From Symsagittifera roscoffensis (taxonomy: Eukaryota > Xenacoelomorpha > Acoela > Convolutidae): 64,000 nt of DNA. A program made the position numbers and the translations under genes. The stretch is taken from positions 25,648,189 through 25,712,188 of the forward strand of contig NC_087064.1 in the NCBI RefSeq assembly GCF_963678635.1, read 5' to 3'. Positions 63,161 through 64,000 of the stretch are shown here, in pieces (the first letter of the stretch is position 1; every line of letters starts with the position of its first letter). The notes under the pieces are model-generated. The model made no database searches. It saw nothing but the letters and a program-made list of their open reading frames with translations, and was not told the DNA's origin.

Positions 63161-64000
63161 AATTGAAAATGGTGAGTAAAACTTTGTATTCCGATATTTC
63201 AGTTTTTTTCACGCAAAATCAAGTACCAAAAAATATCGGATTGGTTGAGTGCTATATCAATTTAAAGCCCTTTCAGTCGTGATTCAAACAAAATTTAAAA
63301 AAATTGAAAACATTTTGACAGTGATGAGAAAAACTTGCATAGTTTTTGATTTTTGGTCTGGTTTCGAGCGATAAAGGTGAGCGAGCAGGTTTGCTTTGTT
63401 AATCATACGGAAACATTTACCGCAATTAATCATCGTAATGGGTAGGGTGATATGTCATATTACTGCACTTTCAGCCCTGAATCAAACTTTTTAAAACTTT
63501 CAAAAGTTATCCCAGTGTCGAGAAAAACCGGCTTCAATTTTTCGTCTAATTTCGAGCGAGTAAAGCAAGCGCGCAGGCTTATTATAGAAGGATAAACCAT
63601 GAAATTTAAGTTTAACTCCAGTAAAACTACTTTGAAGGTTTTGCAAAAAAAATAAAAAAAAACTTTTTAGGTATTCTTATGATTGTGGTAGGTACTTTCT
63701 GTGCTAATTGTACAGCAACCGGTTATTCCCCTCGTATACTAATGGTTTTTACATTTGTTTTTCTTGTGGCTTTTTCAAGCAAAACCACTCATTTCAAGAA
63801 TATTTTAACATTCGGTATGCTATTAGGGCCATCTATCCTCCATAACCAAAATAATCTTTTCGAATCAGTTTTAAATGTTTGCTGTTCCATATTAGCTAAA
63901 ATACGATCATCAGAAAATAAACCGATGCAGCATCAGTTGACACCACCAAGCCTTTCGCTATAACACCGATACCTTCGCAGGCATACCAGTAACATTATGG
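63161..64000 (+). repeat. Dispersed repeat, second copy, running off the window
   Basis: 63170-63665 aligns with 61270-61735, and 63676-64000 with 62831-63160. The order suggests one composite element of at least 0.85 kb present in tandem-like or partly deleted copies. The window ends inside it. Confidence 0.6.

Overview
This is a stretch of an AT-rich, intron-bearing, transposon-dominated animal nuclear genome. The genes are metazoan in type: a secreted alpha carbonic anhydrase in six exons, an AQP11/12-type aquaporin, a leucine-rich-repeat protein, and an MPG-type alkyladenine DNA glycosylase in two exons. Introns follow GT-AG. Several start codons sit just downstream of a pyrimidine-rich AG acceptor, which fits a spliced-leader-using invertebrate (tunicates are one of several possibilities) but does not name the species. 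Nothing looks bacterial, viral or organellar.

Layout. 1-4078: repeats only, including a ~530 bp repeat (here called R540) present as an inverted pair, a coding relic and tRNA-derived SINE pieces. 4079-17689: one ~6.8 kb unit present twice in direct tandem with near identity. 17696-18723: a 1,024 bp terminal-inverted-repeat element flanked by a TA duplication; its empty site is visible in a related copy at 2677. 19893-26351: the carbonic anhydrase gene, whose 4.3 kb second intron holds a decayed LINE that is itself split by an R540 copy. 26352-32460: SINE material and a second decayed LINE carrying SGNH-esterase and endonuclease relics. 32499-33314: the aquaporin. 33315-41700: duplications, decayed ~165 bp tandem arrays, SINE pieces and another R540 copy. 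41867-43402: the LRR gene on the minus strand. 43880-45481: a ~175 bp tandem array ending in a GATA microsatellite. 45490-50373: SINEs, one of them interrupted by a full-length LINE (46584-50359) with a 14 bp target-site duplication. 50905-51826: the DNA glycosylase on the minus strand. 52279-52612: a ~330 bp near-perfect palindrome. 52893-58498: a satellite of 24 units of ~233 bp that appears to have grown out of a tRNA-derived SINE. 58499-64000: decayed tandem repeats, an unrecognised pseudogene, one likely 3'-terminal exon on the minus strand (60667-60754), a long SINE and more dispersed repeats.

The four recognisable genes do not form a pathway; they are separate housekeeping or secreted functions in a repeat-rich background. 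The most striking material is the mobile DNA: a compact and probably young LINE with a 2A-like motif, a PHD-type finger, a proline-rich -1 frame overlap and essentially no 3' UTR; a satellite with higher-order structure derived from a SINE; and short conserved hairpins (GCGAAGC/GCTTCGC and ACGCTTGC/GCAAGCGT) shared between SINE tails and the satellite.

All calls come from reading the sequence and translations by eye. No database or alignment was available, so percentages of identity are deliberately not given and repeat boundaries are approximate unless stated otherwise.
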